Assembly: GCF_037893015.1 (NCBI RefSeq)
Contig: NC_133658.1
Span: 148,771,160-148,835,159 of the forward strand
Length of the DNA stretch: 64,000 nt
Source: Macrotis lagotis
Lineage: Eukaryota > Chordata > Mammalia > Peramelemorphia > Peramelidae
Direction: 5' to 3'
Shown here: positions 44,581-55,247 of the stretch, one piece after another
Numbering within the stretch: the first letter of the stretch is position 1
Layout of the letters: each line of letters starts with the position of its first letter
Position numbers and translations under genes: made by a program
Notes under the pieces: model-generated
Told to the model about the DNA's origin: nothing
Databases searched by the model: none
The model's input: only the letters and a program-made list of their open reading frames with translations

Positions 44581-44844
44581 ATTCTAAAGAGTTGCTTAGA
44601 GCAGTGACTTCAAACTCAAAAAGATCTAGGGGGACACTATTTAAAACATAAGACTCACTATTTAAAACATAAGATTCCCTGCTGGCTGCATATTGATTTA
44701 GAAAACCATATATTAATATTATCTATAATTTATTGTTCTCTTATTTATTTTGCTAAATATTAAATCATTATATTTTAATTTGTTTCTGCCTCACTCAGGA
44801 GGCTTCATTTATCCCTGCTGTGTTTAATACCTTGAATCTTAAGA
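44581..44844. other. unique AT-rich sequence with small direct repeat
   Basis: ACTATTTAAAACATAAGA occurs twice within ~25 bp (from about 44636). Otherwise nothing recognised. Confidence 0.5.
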
Positions 44845-44945
44845 ATATTATAAGGTTAAGTGATTTTCTCACAACTACACAGCCAATATATGTTAGAAAA
44901 ATGAATTAAACTCAGGTCTTCCAAGTTTCAAGGAGAGCAAATGAT
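44845..44945 (-). repeat. MIR-like SINE fragment (antisense)
   Basis: 'TTAAGTGATTTTCTCACAAC', 'ACACAGCCAATA' and 'AACTCAGGTCTTCC'. Confidence 0.55.
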
Positions 44946-45039
44946 AAATCAAAGAGACCCTTAATTTGTCTTTTCCATAAAAACAGATTTCTGGAGAGCA
45001 GACTTACCTCCAGAGCAGACTAACAACCATGTTCAACTT

Positions 45040-45615
45040 GTTTCTTTTTTTTTCTTTTAAAATGATGATTAATAAACATTTAAAATATTTTCTTTTTTAA
45101 TATATTTTCCTACCCATTGAGTCATTTCTTAAAACAATAAAAAAAGAGAAAAAAGAAAAGACATAAAAGGGAAGTATTTCATCAGAAATTAAGCAACATG
45201 TTAACTGAGTCTGATGGCATATGAAATATTCCATACCTATAGTTTCCCCACTTCTTGACCAAAGGGAAAGTGGTACATTTCCTCATATCTTTTTTTAGGG
45301 AAAAGTATTATCATTTTAATTACATAGTATTCAGTTCCTTTTTTTCCCTTTCCCAATTTCATCCTTATAGTCATGATATAAATTGTTTTCTAATTCTGCT
45401 TTCTTTATTCTTCATCATTTCATAGAAATCTCATGCTTCTCTGGATTCTTTTATTTATTATTTTTGATAGGACGATGATATTCTATTATATTCATGTGCC
45501 ACTATTTGTAAGCCATTTACCAATTGACAGATTTTTCCCCCCATCTCTTTGCTATGATTCTCAATTGTTTCTAAAACTAACAATATGGCCTCAGGGACCA
45601 TACATGTAACTCCCT
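45040..45615 (-). mobile_element. old LINE-1 fragment, 3' UTR region (antisense)
   Basis: 'TTCATGTGCCACTATTTGTA' and 'AGCCATTTACCAATTGACAG' correspond to TACATATACCACAGTTTGGT and AGCCATTCCCCAATTGAAGG in the full-length LINE-1 at 55389-55428. The preceding 450 bp is AT-rich 3' UTR-like sequence. Same strand as the large LINE-1. Confidence 0.6.
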
Positions 45616-45639
45616 GGCCTGGAGTCAACTTAAGTGAAA

Positions 45640-45765
45640 AATGTAGTAAAAAACAAGAGCCTAAGATTGCTATCTAGCTGCATGACTTTGAGCAACTCAT
45701 TCAACCTTTCTCAACTTCTACTTCATCACTAAAATTGGGGTACTAATATTTGTACAGCTTCCTTC
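45640..45765 (+). repeat. MIR-like SINE fragment
   Basis: 'GCATGACTTTGAGCAACTC' and 'CAACTTCTACTTCATCACTA'. Confidence 0.5.
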
Positions 45766-45829
45766 ATTAGCTATCGTGGCAGAGGGACTTTGTTTCATGA
45801 ATTGCTACAAAAAAATGTGATTTCTTCTC

Positions 45830-46220
45830 CCATCCATGCACCATGATCCAATATTAGGAGCTTCCTTGATGTTTCTTGAATGTTTCATCTCCCACCTACA
45901 GTTTTCACTGACTATAATCCATTCTGGTAATTCTCTCCTCATCTCCACCTCCAGCCTTTCCTGATTTCTTATAAGTTTTAGCTAGTCTCATCTTCTGCAA
46001 AAGGTCATTACAGTCCTTAATCTTAGCACTTCCCATCTGAGATAATTCCCAATTTATCTTTGTTTTGTACATATTTGCATAGCTGTTTTCATCTTGTCTA
46101 CCAACTAGACTGTGAGTTCCTTGAAATCAGACACTATCATTTTAACTTTTTTTTGTAACCCCTAATTCTTAGTAGAGGGTCTGATACATACTAGGAGTTC
46201 AATAAATGCTAATGAACTTG
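45830..46220 (+). repeat. L2-like LINE 3' region
   Basis: 'AGACTGTGAGTTCCTTGAAA', 'GAGGGTCTGATACATACTAG' and 'CAATAAATGCTAATGAAC' are 3'-terminal motifs. Confidence 0.55.
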
Positions 46221-47084
46221 ACCATTCTCCTTATTTTTTAAATGTCAAGGTGCTTCAAATACCATAAATACTATTTGGAAAAGTATTCTACAGATGTAAG
46301 CTATTTTTATAAGTCACAATGGTTGAGCTGACACAAACAATAGAAAAAGAGGGGGAAAGTCTCACAATGAAACAGGGGAAGCTTTGTTTCTTCCTCCCCC
46401 TCTTCCTTCTACAGACAGTACAGCTCTTGATTGGTTCTGAGAATCTAATAAGAGCAATGCCTACCTGACTGGATGGATATGTAAGAGTAGGGGAGGAGAG
46501 AAGGGGCAAAGAGAGGAAGAAGGGAGGGGAGAGTAGGAAGGGGGAAGGAGGGGACTTTAGGTTGTATTAGCTTCCTGTTGCCATTTATCTGCACTGTGTG
46601 AGTGTGTGGGCACTAACCTTTTCTCTTTATTACCATAGTGTTTGATTCCATGAAGAACTTCCTTAGCTGAATACCAGGATTCCGGGTCAACAGTTTCCCT
46701 TTAAAGTAATTCTCTTCTTGGAAGGAGACCCAGCAGGGAGATCCTTAAGCAGTCCAAATCTAATGGAACCTGCAGCGATTAAACAGGGAGATAGCAGGAG
46801 AGTTGGGGAGCAGCAAACATTTTATTTGAGTTTATTTCATCTGAAGCTATAGGCTTATAAAGAAACTTTGGCGGTCACAGGAGTTTAGCACCTGGTATTT
46901 GAAGCACTGTGGATTTATTGAGTGTTTCCTGTTAAAAAAATTTTTTTAAGCACAAACTGCACTTACGAAGCCAGGGTAATGGAGTAGAAATAAAAGGGTC
47001 TGGCAATTGCTGGTAGGAAAGAGCCACAAAGACAGCTGGAGAACTTGGTGGATAGTCTAAGAGAGGAAGCAATGTATGACAGAA
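46221..47084. other. unique sequence, candidate conserved block
   Basis: 46497-46560 is G/A-rich. 46600-46930 is complex, repeat-free sequence (GACCCAGCAGGGAGATCC, CTTTGGCGGTCACAGG). No domain or splice pattern is convincing. Confidence 0.3.
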
Positions 47085-47245
47085 AGATGCCAGATTAGGA
47101 GTCATGGGTCCTGGGTTCAAATCCTAGCTTTACTGATTTGCAGGCTGTGAGATTTTGAGTAAACCATTTCACAGTTTGGGGGCCTCATTTCCTTTGTTTT
47201 TAAAATGAGGGACTTGATACCCTTCCAACTCTACATCTGTAACTC
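47085..47245 (+). repeat. MIR-like SINE
   Basis: 'GTCATGGGTCCTGGGTTCAA', 'GGCCTCATTTCCTTTG' and 'CTTCCAACTCTACATCTG'. Confidence 0.7.
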
Positions 47246-47689
47246 TGATTTTATCTACCCCTCACACACATACACACACAGATGAAGAAAATGTCTCTGA
47301 GACAGGATAGAAGAAAAAAATAGGGGGAAAAAAGAAGTCAATTTAGAGTGAAAGAAGGGAAGAGGAAAGAATTCAGGGGAAAAAGTAATTAACTGGACAA
47401 AAAAGAAGATAATGTTTTCCTTTTTTGTCCCATAAAATAAAAATGTTTGAAACATCCGTTCTTTTTTATGTTTTTGATATCTTCTGTTTATTTCATCACC
47501 AGAGTAATTCTAAGTATCCTTCCCCCTTCCTTACAGCCACCCCATATGTCAAATAGAATTTTTTATTGGGGGGGGGTGTCAATAGAACTGATTGATAAAG
47601 GGAAATATGCAAAAAAGTGGGCAATGTGTGACACCTATGAACATCCCAGTTCTACAAAGGAGTAGGTTGGAGGTTTCTTCTCATATCTG
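47246..47689. other. unique sequence, no gene seen
   Basis: A/G-rich patch 47290-47420 and a G9 run near 47568-47576. Nothing recognised. Confidence 0.4.
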
Positions 47690-48030
47690 TTCATTCATTT
47701 TGCTTGATCTTTTTAAGTCTGTTAAATTTACATTTGATTTTTGGGTGTCTAGTTGTTCTTTCCATTTCCATTGTTCTAGTTACTGTGTGTGTGTGTGTGT
47801 GTGTATGTATCTACACAGTATATGTGGTCATTCCTTTGCCAGTTTGAGAGGTATTGGGTCAAACCTCAGGGCTGTTTATTTTAACATTTCTTTTATTATT
47901 AATGATTTGGAATGTTTTCATGTGATTGTAAATACTTTGAAATTCTTTTGAAAATTGTTCAGATCTTTGGGCCATTTATCTATTGAGGAATGACTTGATC
48001 TTAGACAAATTGATGGTTTATTAATACTTT
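47690..48030 (-). mobile_element. old LINE-1 fragment, end of ORF2 (antisense)
   Basis: 'CAGTTTGAGAGGTATTGGGT' through 'GGGCCATTTATCTATTGAGG' align with CAATCTGAGAGGTGTGAGGT through GACCATTTGTCAATTGGGGA at about 55717-55876 of the full-length LINE-1. It carries a (GT)n insert at 47785-47805. It lies upstream, in element order, of the fragment at 45040-45615. Confidence 0.65.
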
Positions 48031-48069
48031 CATATATATATAATATATAATACACACATATCACAATAG

Positions 48070-48500
48070 AATCCCATTCAACAGTCATTTATTATGAACC
48101 TTTTTTATATAGTTCATTGGGTTAGGTGCCAGAAAATCAAAGACTTAATGAGAAATAGTCTCTGCCTTCAAGAAGCTTACTTTCTACCCTGCTGTCAAGA
48201 AGGGTGGCCACAACATTTAGACAAATATATAATATAATATAATATAATATAATATAATATAATATAATATAATATAATATAATATAATATAATATAATAT
48301 AATATAATATATAATAGTTGAAGAGAATGGATGATACTTTAACAAATATGGAGATATGGAAAATTTTCTATTGGAAATTGTATAAAAGATGAACCTTTAA
48401 GGAAAGGGGGTTCTAAGAGGTGATAGTGAGAAAGGAATGCATTCTAAGAATGGAGGGCAGGCTGTATGAAGACACAAATGTGGGAAATAGAAAAGAGCAG
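48070..48500 (-). repeat. L2-like LINE 3' end (antisense) with internal microsatellite
   Basis: 'CAACAGTCATTTATTATGAA', 'GTCTCTGCCTTCAAGAAGC' before the microsatellite and 'GGAATGCATTCTAAGAATGG' after it are antisense motifs of the same family. Confidence 0.5.
48225..48316. repeat. (TATAA)n pentanucleotide microsatellite
   Basis: About 17 near-perfect 5-bp units. Confidence 0.95.
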
Positions 48501-49194
48501 AATAAAAATTAGAAAATTCATTACCTATGATTGTGATTGCATTTCTCTTTCCAAGGTTTAATATTTGTTGAAGTATAAAGATATACTCTCTTTATAAGCC
48601 TAGTAAATGAAAGATGCTTATGTTCCTTGTGTCTATTTAAATTTTCTAGTCTTGTATTTTACAGTAGGAAGCAGACTCAAGTATTTTCATGTTCTAACAC
48701 CCCTGATCGAGGCCCAGGATCTTAATTAAACAAATAATTACCCTTCACAATAAAAGTATGCATCAAAGAAAAATTAATTAATTTGCTACTTTTTCCCTGT
48801 TGTAGCCCTTAGAAACTGTTGAGGGCAGTCTTTATATATGCATATGAATATTTCATTTTTCCTCTTCCTTTTTTCATTCCTTTCCATGCCACTCAATGTG
48901 ATGGTTAATACAGGTCTATTACATACTTGAACTGATTATTTTATGCTCACCCATATTTAGCCTATACAACTTTTTTATTTAACCAAACATGAATTCAAAA
49001 CAATAAACATATAACCTTTTGTTTTATTTGTAGTCTTGAGGGATTGTCTATGTAATGTCCATTGATCATTCTTACTACCTGGTCTACTTAATGTCTCTCA
49101 TAAGATAATATGGACAGACACATGTGTATATGCATATGTTTTACATGCATACATATGTTATATTCATATATAAAAGCAGTTTATCAATGACTGC
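48501..49194. other. unique AT-rich sequence, no gene seen
   Basis: No repeat or gene recognised. TA/CA-rich near 49120-49170. Confidence 0.4.
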
Positions 49195-49261
49195 AATAAT
49201 TATCTATGTGGCCTTGGGCAAGCCACTTAACCCTATTTGCCTTACAAAAACCTAAAAAAAA
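49195..49261 (+). mobile_element. 5'-truncated short-form SINE
   Basis: Only AATAATTATCTATGTGGCC, GGGCAAGCCACTTAACC and the ACAAAAACC end with A-tail remain. The head and both Pol III boxes are absent. No clear target-site duplication. Confidence 0.8.
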
Positions 49262-49784
49262 TTGTCTTGTAATTTTCTTCATGTTGTGGGAGATAAATTG
49301 AGTCAGAAACTATATCTCAGGCTTATTCTTTCAGTACCAACTTCCTCCTCCCCCACTGCACCTCCCAAAAGATGCTTCTTATAGAACAACATTGATAGAG
49401 TTTGAACTCTGAGTAGTAGTGATTGTTTCGAAAGCCATGTCCTCCTTACCTTCTCCTCTTTGTATCATAGTTAAGCAATCTTTCTAAACTTGGGAGGGCA
49501 ATGAATATAGGTATCAGTCAGGGTCCTATTAAAGTCAATCATTTATTGCTTTTTTAATGCTTTTATTATGGCCATTAGTACCATGAAGGATGAAACAGTG
49601 GAAATTCTCTTCCTCACAGCAGGAGCTCAGGACCAATCAAGGCTTAAATATATTGTTGCTTATAATCAAGATACAGGATTTTGTTTAAACCAACAAATTA
49701 GCATGCTTCTAAATAAACTTATTTAAAAAATCTTGATACATGAATTTTCTAATTACTCTTACAGATATAACTGTTAGAAGGAAT
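49262..49784. other. unique sequence, no gene seen
   Basis: No supported feature. Confidence 0.4.
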
Positions 49785-49786
49785 GT

Positions 49787-49829
<43 letters not shown>

Positions 49830-49847
49830 ACGCGCGTGTGCATGTGT
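49785..49847. repeat. (GT)n with CG-containing end
   Basis: About 20 GT units end in GCACGCGCGTGTGCATGTG, keeping strict purine-pyrimidine alternation. Confidence 0.9.
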
Positions 49848-50918
49848 TAGGAGAAGTGGTTTTAGTGGATGAAAAACCATTCTGAACTCTTAGGCAAGAG
49901 AGACAACTTTCTTGTTATTAGATGTGGGTATTTGGGTGAATCACTTATTCTCTCTTAGTCTCTATTTTCTCATCTGTAAAATGGAAACTATAATACTTGG
50001 AAATCTTAATATGTTATGTAAAATTATCTATTGTTATATATTTAATACATGATATATGATTTCATTATTTCACTACAAATATGTTTTAGTACAATTCAAT
50101 AGAAGTAATTTTTTCTTTAAATCAGATGACTTAAATTAGTTGATTTATTATTTATTACTACTATTATTAAATTAAAGTTATTTAATTATATTAAAGTTAC
50201 TTATTACAGAGGTGAAGGCTTACTAGTCATGCTTCCCTTTCCCCTGCCCCTTCTACTGTCATTCTTAACTTTATGGTTCTTGCTATATTCATACAAAGCA
50301 TATGGAAGGTCAATTCAAATCCAGATGTAGAAATAAGAATTTGTTCTGAACTTTAGTTCTTATTCGTCTTAGGTGAGATACTCTCCAGGCACAGTCAAGG
50401 ACTTTGGGTTGAGATACATGCAGGAATGTGCTGAAACTAGCTCTAACCCTAAGTTTTCAGTGTAAACATTTACATTTTTTTTCTGCTAAGGGCCATTTAA
50501 ATATTTATAACATCATTTATGGGCTATATTTGGTCAAAACATTTGATTAATTCACCACTAAAAAGCTCATAAATTTATTGAATTTTGAGTCTTTCTAGAC
50601 TAATGTAACCTGCAGTTGGAAGTTCCCTTCCCCTGATTTACACCTTAGAAATTAGCATTCTCTACATATCAGGATTTGATCTATTACTTTGTTGATTGTT
50701 GTTGATTGATTCAAATTAATCTAGCATACCCCTGTACTGCTCTATAGTCATTGATTGAGTTCAGCAGAAGGCTTAGGGAATGAAGTCAGCACCAGACTGG
50801 TGGCCCGACAATGGTAGGCAAGTAATAATAAAAACTGGCATTATATATCCAGGTTTGCAAAGTGATCCATTCATATCTATAGCTATGTCCACATCAGTAT
50901 CTATATATCTATAAATAT
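49848..50918. other. AT-rich unique sequence, one MIR-like fragment
   Basis: 49900-50000 resembles a MIR-like centre (CTATTTTCTCATCTGTAAAA). The rest, very AT-rich at 50020-50210, shows nothing recognisable. Confidence 0.4.
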
Positions 50919-51958
50919 CTATTTCCTTCCTTCTTTCCTTCCTTTTTCTTTCTCCTTCCTTCTCTTTCTCCTTTCTTCCTTCTCTTTCTTTCTCCTCCCT
51001 CCCTTCTCTTTCTTTCTCCTCCCTTCCTTCTCTTTCTTTCTCCTTTTTCCTTCTCTTTCTCCTTCTTTCCTTCTTCTTTCCCCCTCTCTCTTTCTTTCCC
51101 TGTCTCTCTTTCTTTCCCTGTCTCTCTTTCTTTCCCTTTCTCTCTTTCTTTCCCTCTCTCTCTTTCTTTCCCTCTTTCTTTCCTTCTTTCTTTCTTCCTT
51201 CCTTCTTTTCTTTCTCTTTCTTTCTTCCTTCCTTCCTTCTTTTCTTTCTCTTTTGTTCTTTCTTCCTCCTTTTCTTTCTCTTTTGTTCTTTCTTCCTTTT
51301 TTCTTTTTCTTTCTTCCTTCTTTCTTTCTTTCTTTCTTTCCTTCCTTCTTTCTTTCCTTCCTTCTTTCCTTCTTTCCTTCCTTCTTTCCTTCTTTCCTTC
51401 TTTCTTTCTTTCTTTCCTTCCTTCTTTCTTTCCTTCCTTCTTTCCTTCTTTCCTTCCTTCTTTCCTTCTTTCTTTCTTTCTTTCCTTCCTTCTTTCTTTC
51501 CTTCCTTCTTTCCTTCTTTCTTTCTTTCTTTCCTTCCTTCTTTCTTTCCTTCCTTCTTTCCTTCTTTCCTTCCTTCTTTCCTTCTTTCTTTCTTTCTTTC
51601 CTTCCTTCTTTCTTTCCTTCCTTCTTTCCTTCTTTCCTTCCTTCTTTCCTTCTTTCCTTCCTTCTTTCTTTCCTTCCTTCTTTCCTTCTTTCCTTCCTTC
51701 TTTCCTTCTTTCCTTCCTTCTTTCCTTCTTTCCTTCCTTCTTTCCTTCTTTCTTTCTTTCTTTCCTTCCTTCTTTCTTTCCTTCCTTCTTTCCTTCTTTC
51801 CTTCCTTCTTTCCTTCTTTCTTTCTTTCTTTCCTTCCTTCTTTCTTTCCTTCCTTCTTTCTTTCCTTCCTTCTTTCCTTCTTTCCTTCTTTCTTTCTTTC
51901 TTTCCTTCCTTCTTTCTTTCCTTCCTTCTTTCTTTCCTTCCTTCTTTCCTTCTTTCCT

Positions 51959-52008
<50 letters not shown>

Positions 52009-52017
52009 TTTCTTTCT
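50919..52017. repeat. 1.1-kb polypyrimidine (TTTC/TTCC)n tract with higher-order periodicity
   Basis: Essentially pure C/T on the plus strand for ~1.1 kb. The left third mixes CTCTCTTTCTTTCCC-type words. From about 51310 it is made only of TTTC and TTCC tetramers, with (TTTC)4 blocks recurring at spacings of 68, 48, 68, 164, 68 and 72 bp (block ends near 51417, 51485, 51533, 51601, 51765, 51833, 51905). The 395-codon minus-strand and 274-codon plus-strand open frames exist only because these tetramers cannot encode stops. Confidence 0.97.
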
Positions 52018-52390
52018 CTGAGCTTCACATCATCCTTGGATGTTTGCCTGTCTTCCCAATTTCTATCCCCAGGATAGCTTTTATTTGTCAAATCCAACTG
52101 AAGCAAAGGAGCTTCAGGAAGACATCATGAGGACATGGCATGTGAGCAAGACCTTAAAGCATGGGTAGAGCTTAATAGATTAGATTAGTAAATGAAAAAA
52201 TATTGCATGATTTGTGGCATGAATACAATACTTCTGACAAGTGATTACTCAGTCTTTGCATGGAGATCTCTTATGACAGGGAACTCACTATCTTCCAAGG
52301 CAAGATATTATATATTTGCATACCACTAAATGCTTGGGACATTTCTTCCCCTTGCTTCAAGCCTAAATTGCCATCCATACATAAGGAAAA
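52018..52390 (+). repeat. possible L3/CR1-like 3' region at right end
   Basis: 52018-52200 is unique. 52225-52390 contains 'GACAGGGAACTCACTATCTT' and 'CCTTGCTTCAAGCC', as in CR1/L3 3' non-coding sequence. Confidence 0.35.
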
Positions 52391-52519
52391 TTAACTGACA
52401 GCCATGTGAAGAATGTAGTAGAAAGGATATGAATTATAAGAAACAAGTTCATATGGTAAAACAACAGTTAAGTTGTGAGATCTGGTAAGGATTTAAAGAT
52501 ACATCATCAAGTACTTTCA

Positions 52520-52630
52520 CATGTCATTCAGGAGACCCAGATTCTGATCCTAGTTCTAGCACTAATTTTCTGTATGACCTTCAGAAGATCACTTAACTTC
52601 TTTTCATATATATATATTTTTATCATCTCT
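52520..52630 (+). repeat. MIR-like SINE fragment
   Basis: 'GATTCTGATCCTAGTTCTAG' and 'GTATGACCTTCAGAAGATC'. Confidence 0.5.
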
Positions 52631-52689
52631 GAGTTTAGTTCAGCTTTGTAATTTCTACCTTGCTATTCCCATATTTATGAGGCATTCTT

Positions 52690-52950
52690 CCATCTAATCA
52701 ATCAATCAGTTAATAAGCATTTATTAAGAGACTGCTATGTACCAAGTACTGGAGAAACAAATACACTGGAGGAATTCAAATACAAAGACAATCCCTAAAT
52801 GAACAGAACTTAAATTCTAATGAGAGAAGTAACAAGGACACATATAAGTACATAGAGAATAAACATAAAGAGAACAAATACAAATAAAGACAAGTTAAAT
52901 GCAGGGTAGAATGGAAGGGGCAAATCTTATAAGGAATGGAGTGTCAATCA
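52690..52950 (-). repeat. L2-like LINE 3' end (antisense)
   Basis: 'AATCAATCAATCAGTTAATA', 'AGCATTTATTAAGAGACTGC' and 'CTTAAATTCTAATGAGAGAA'. Confidence 0.55.
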
Positions 52951-52964
52951 CTTTGTCAATTTGG

Positions 52965-53155
52965 CTGGATCCAAGGGTGTGCTAGTGAATGTTTGAAAAC
53001 TGACTGTCCAAAAAAAATTGTACATAGGACACACTTTTTATTTTAATCTTCATTATTGACATTTTCTCCACCATCTTCTTAAGTCTGGACAATCAATTTT
53101 CTTTGTAACATTTGTCAATTTATTAAGTATAAAGTATCACACTGAAAATTTTCAC
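52965..53155 (+). repeat. unnamed dispersed repeat 'X', copy 3
   Basis: 'GAATGTTTGAAAACTGACTG', 'ACATTTTCTCCACCATC', 'TTAAGTCTGGACAATCAA' and 'CACACTGAAAATTTTCAC' align with copies 1 and 2. Confidence 0.6.
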
Positions 53156-53279
53156 ATTCAAGTTCTTGGCCTTAGCAGATCATTGGTACTGAGTAGGGAA
53201 GTAGAATAAAATACAATTAAGGAACAAAAGTAGACTAGGGCAAGATTGGGAAGGATATTTCTTTTAACTGTTTCAAGTG

Positions 53280-53520
53280 GTAGATGATGAGATAGATATT
53301 TATATACCACTTTAAAGTTCATAAATCCCTTTACAAATATTATATTGTTTTATTCTTACAACAACCTAGAGGTGGGTATTTTTAAAAATATACTCATTAT
53401 ATAGAATTGAGGAAACTGATGCAGGTAGAGATTAAGTGACTTGTTCAGTGACATATAATAAATATATAAGCTTGATTTTGAACTCAGATCTTCCTGACTC
53501 CAGATCCAGTAGCTATCTTC
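53280..53520 (-). repeat. MIR-like SINE (antisense)
   Basis: 'TATATACCACTTTAAAGTTC', 'AATTGAGGAAACTGATGCAG' and 'GAACTCAGATCTTCCTGACT' give a full antisense order. Confidence 0.65.
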
Positions 53521-53722
53521 TAGTTGTTTTTAGATTAGTGGAATAGTGGAAAAACTTTAATAACCCAGTCCTGTATAAACAAGAGAATATTAATAACTTG
53601 GGAAAAAATTCCTATTTGACAAGAAATACTGGGAAAAATGGAAAGCTGTTTGGAAGAAACCAGATATAGACTATTGTAAGAGATACAATAATAAGCTCAA
53701 ATATATATTAGATCTAAAAGTG

Positions 53723-53759
<37 letters not shown>
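53723..53759. repeat. (ATCT)n microsatellite
   Basis: Nine tetranucleotide units directly beside the T-rich start of the old LINE-1. It may have grown from the element's tail. Confidence 0.9.
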
Positions 53760-53837
53760 GTTTTTTATATATTTTTCTACCTCCTGAATCCACCATCTCT
53801 CCATCATGTACTTTATGGAACTGTACTTGGTTTTATT

Positions 53838-54856
53838 TTGTTAACTAAAGTTTACAAGTCCCTCAAATCTTCCCGCCTTCCAGATTTGTTATTATATAAA
53901 TTAGTCTCTAAGTCTACTCACTCTATCCTTCACCAATCCACAAAAGTCTTTTACAGGCTTTTGCAAATCCATTCCTATTCTCTCCTTTGCCCACCTTCCA
54001 TTTACTTTCTACAACACAACACATTCCCTCACATATACATACCAAAATTTATTAAGCCATTCCCCAAGCTATGGCAGCACCTCCTTCTTTCATCATTTAT
54101 CAATTGGAGAATGGCTTTTATTCTTATAAATTTGAATTAGAATCCTGTATGACTTAGAAATGAATTCTTTAGCAGAGAAACATGCTGCAAAGATTTCACC
54201 CCACCTTTCTTTCTCTTTTTTGGTTTATAAGCCTGTTCTCCGATTCAGAGATGTGACAGGTAGCTTTAACCATGCTCCTCTAATTTGTTTATGTCATCTT
54301 TTATTTCTAAATTACTTATTTTTAACTTGTCTTGGTATAGGGTGTGAGGGTGTGAGAAAGTGGTCTATACTTATTTTCTGCTAGATGTTTTTTCAATTTT
54401 TCTAACAGTATTTATGGAATAGTGAGTTCTTGCCCTTGTATCTGGGATCTCTGGATTTGTCAAATATGGCTAGAGTTCTCATTTACTTCTATATATTATG
54501 TAATTTATCTGTTCCACTGATCAGCCACTTCATTTCTTACCCAGTATCAAACTGTTGTAATGATTACAGATTTGTATTATAGTTTGAGATCTGGTACTTT
54601 CCAGGCCTCCTTCCTCTCCAACTTTTTTCATTAATTCTCTTATATTCTTGACCTTTTGTTCTTTTTTTCCTAGCTTTCCAAAGTAATTCTTTCTTAGTTT
54701 TATTGGTATAACACATAAGTTAATTAGTTTAGACAATGAATTCTTTGATAGTTTGGTGATCTAGCACTTAAGAAAATTAATTTAGTTAATGTTGGCATTT
54801 TTATTTTATTTATTGGCTTTGTTTACTCATGAGCAATGAGGATTTATCCAATTATT
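53838..54856 (-). mobile_element. older LINE-1, 3' segment (part of U6/L1 chimera)
   Basis: Read on the minus strand this is the last part of LINE-1 ORF2 plus 3' UTR, diverged from but colinear with 55350-56680 of the full-length LINE-1. Examples: 54055-54140 (AAGCCATTCCCCAAG, CAATTGGAGAATGGC), 54330-54360 (CTTGGTATAGGGTGTGAG) and 54505-54620 (CACTGATCAGCCACTTCATT). It stops at 54856 exactly where the younger LINE-1's direct repeat begins, and it resumes at 61675. The 3' end is uncertain (53760-53930). Stops in every frame; a pseudogene remnant. Confidence 0.85.
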
Positions 54857-54873
54857 TAGATATGTTTTTATTT

Positions 54874-55247
54874 TTATTTTTTAATTTAATTTTTATTAAA
54901 GATATTATTTGAGTTTTACATTTCCCCCCCAATCTTGCTTCCCTCCCCCCCTCCCCCCCACAGAGAGCACTCTGTCAGTCTTTACTTGGTTTCCATGTTG
55001 TACCTTGATCCAAATTGGGTGTGATGAGAGAGAAATCATATCCTTAAAGAGAAGAGAAGTCTAAGAGGTAACAAGATCAGACAATAAGCTATCTGTTTTT
55101 TTCTAAATTAAAGGGAATAGTCCTTGCACTTTGTTCAAACTCCACAGCTCCTTGTCTGGATACAGATGGTACTCTCCTTTGCAGACAGCCAAAAATTGTT
55201 CCCGATTGTTGCCCTGATGGAATGAGCAAGTCCTTCAAGGTTGAACA
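54874..55247 (-). other. LINE-1 3' UTR with G-quadruplex-like tract and A-rich tail
   Basis: Minus-strand G runs lie at 54953-54959 (7 G), 54945-54951 (7 G), 54941-54943 (3 G) and 54924-54930 (7 G), the first three separated by single A bases. Polypurine G-rich tracts are a known conserved feature of mammalian LINE-1 3' UTRs. The A-rich tail is 54874-54900, interspersed with T. Confidence 0.8.

Noticed and set aside
50919..52106. A 395-codon minus-strand frame and a 274-codon plus-strand frame, the longest in the window
   Set aside because: They lie in a (TTTC/TTCC)n tract where stop codons cannot occur; the products are Lys/Glu/Arg or Phe/Leu/Ser periodic strings with no domain.
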